A stretch of 5,908 bases of DNA from an uncultured Armatimonadota bacterium. GTDB taxonomy: Bacteria > Armatimonadota > Armatimonadia > Armatimonadales > Armatimonadaceae. A program made the position numbers and the translations under genes. Below, piece by piece: positions 5,326 through 5,908 of the stretch (position 1 is its first letter; each line of letters opens with the position of its first letter). Location: positions 1-5,908 of the forward strand of contig CAIYBQ010000481.1 in NCBI GenBank assembly GCA_903924445.1, written 5' to 3'. Under the pieces are notes generated by a model, which did no database searches, was not told the origin of the DNA, and saw only the letters and a program-made list of their open reading frames with translations.

Positions 5326-5331
5326 ATAATA
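5326..5331 (-). promoter_or_regulatory. -10 box of leuD, leaderless transcript possible
   Basis: On the - strand TATTAT is followed by TTACAC and then the leuD ATG, so transcription would begin at or within a base or two of the start codon. No clear -35 box is seen at the standard spacing. The arrangement repeats what is seen at cinA. Confidence 0.4.
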
Positions 5332-5436
5332 ACGCCCGGATGGAACGCATGCACCAAATGTTCGACCCGTTACGATGGCGGCATCGGTTTATTCACAAAT
5401 CCCGTGCTATAAGTCCCGTCTAGATATGTTTTGGAC

Positions 5437-5908
5437 TTACGACAAGCTTGAGTCGGAAAGCGTGACGTTCTTACCTTCTTTTGCGAAGCGCTGGCGCATG
5501 ACTTCGATTGCTTCGGGGTTAGCATCCACCAAAATCGCATCCCGGCCGTAGGCCAGACAGCTTGCGCCAAGTGTCCCACTCCCGGCGAAAAAGTCGGCGC
5601 ATAGCGCGCTAGGTGCGGTGTGAACTGTTACGATTCGGTCGATAATCGTACGCGGTTTTTGCGTAGGGTAACCTGTCTTCTCTTTGCCTGTCGGGCTGAC
5701 AATGGTATTCCACCAGACATCCGTTGGGATTTTCCCCCGAGCCGCTTTTTCCGCACCGACGAGGTTGGGGGCCATGTACGGGATGCGGTCACTGGCATCC
5801 AAATCAAATGTGTAGTTCTCCGGGTCACGGGTGTACCAGAGGATATTGTCATGCTTTGGTGCCCATTTACGGGTCGGCCGCCCGCCGTAGTCGTATGACC
5901 AAATAATC
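5437..5908 (-). CDS. DNA methyltransferase, N4-cytosine/N6-adenine family (C-terminal part)
   Basis: The frame is open from the right edge to TAA at 5439-5437, about 156 codons. It shows WSYDYGGR and HDNILWYTRDPENYTF, then the motif X-like TGYPTQKP, and then the S-adenosylmethionine-binding motif I as DFFAGSG (- strand 5595-5575), followed by ILVDANPEAIEVMRQRF. This C-terminal placing of motif I after TGYPTQKP is the order of beta-class DNA methyltransferases. The catalytic (S/D/N)PPY motif lies upstream, beyond the window, so target base and specificity cannot be told. No restriction endonuclease is visible; the gene may be an orphan or part of a system to the right. leuD follows after 117 bases on the same strand but has its own -10-like box. 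Confidence 0.92.
   Translation of the reverse strand, partial: IIWSYDYGGRPTRKWAPKHDNILWYTRDPENYTFDLDASDRIPYMAPNLVGAEKAARGKIPTDVWWNTIVSPTGKEKTGYPTQKPRTIIDRIVTVHTAPSALCADFFAGSGTLGASCLAYGRDAILVDANPEAIEVMRQRFAKEGKNVTLSDSSLS

Noticed and set aside
5352..5364. An SOS-like site (CACCAAATGTTCG on the + strand) upstream of leuD
   Set aside because: About 11 of 14 positions fit the LexA consensus but the left AAC half-site is broken, and leucine biosynthesis is not an expected SOS target.

Overview
The window is bacterial chromosomal DNA of moderate GC content, built around a DNA-repair and housekeeping block. No phage, IS element, CRISPR array, tRNA or rRNA was found. The order cinA - thpR - recA on the + strand is the arrangement known from Deinococcus/Thermus and some neighbouring lineages. 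However, this RecA (GAESSGKT P-loop, no long tail) is not Deinococcus-like. The operator-like site ahead of thpR matches the Gram-positive/actinobacterial type of SOS box. I infer an unplaced lineage in the Terrabacteria range (Armatimonadota is one possibility), with low confidence.

Layout. (1) 1-731, - strand: the N-terminal part of a TIM-barrel sugar phosphate isomerase/epimerase, running off the left edge, with an apparent one-base frameshift near position 50. (2) 852-2114, + strand: full-length cinA, divergent from the previous gene, with a GTG start seven bases after an extended -10 box, so its mRNA is probably leaderless. (3) 2123-2150: a promoter whose spacer holds a near-consensus SOS box. 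(4) 2174-2743: thpR, a 2H phosphoesterase with one of its two catalytic histidines replaced by tyrosine. (5) 2744-3303: a 560-base non-coding leader containing three tandem copies of a hairpin-rich repeat that ends at the recA ribosome binding site. (6) 3304-4320: recA, intact. (7) 4321-4725: a convergent intergenic region with a compound hairpin after recA and a duplicated copy of the 3' end of leuD. (8) 4726-5319, - strand: leuD, complete. (9) 5437-5908, - strand: the C-terminal part of a DNA methyltransferase, running off the right edge.

How it works together. DNA damage would relieve LexA at the 2130-2143 box and induce thpR and recA together. The long structured leader before recA may add a second layer of control, or may be a family of intergenic repeats that expanded there. 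cinA has its own promoter. leuD belongs to leucine biosynthesis and is not functionally linked to recA; it only converges on it. The parts most worth a second look are the recA leader repeats, the ThpR active-site substitution and the leuD 3'-end duplication.
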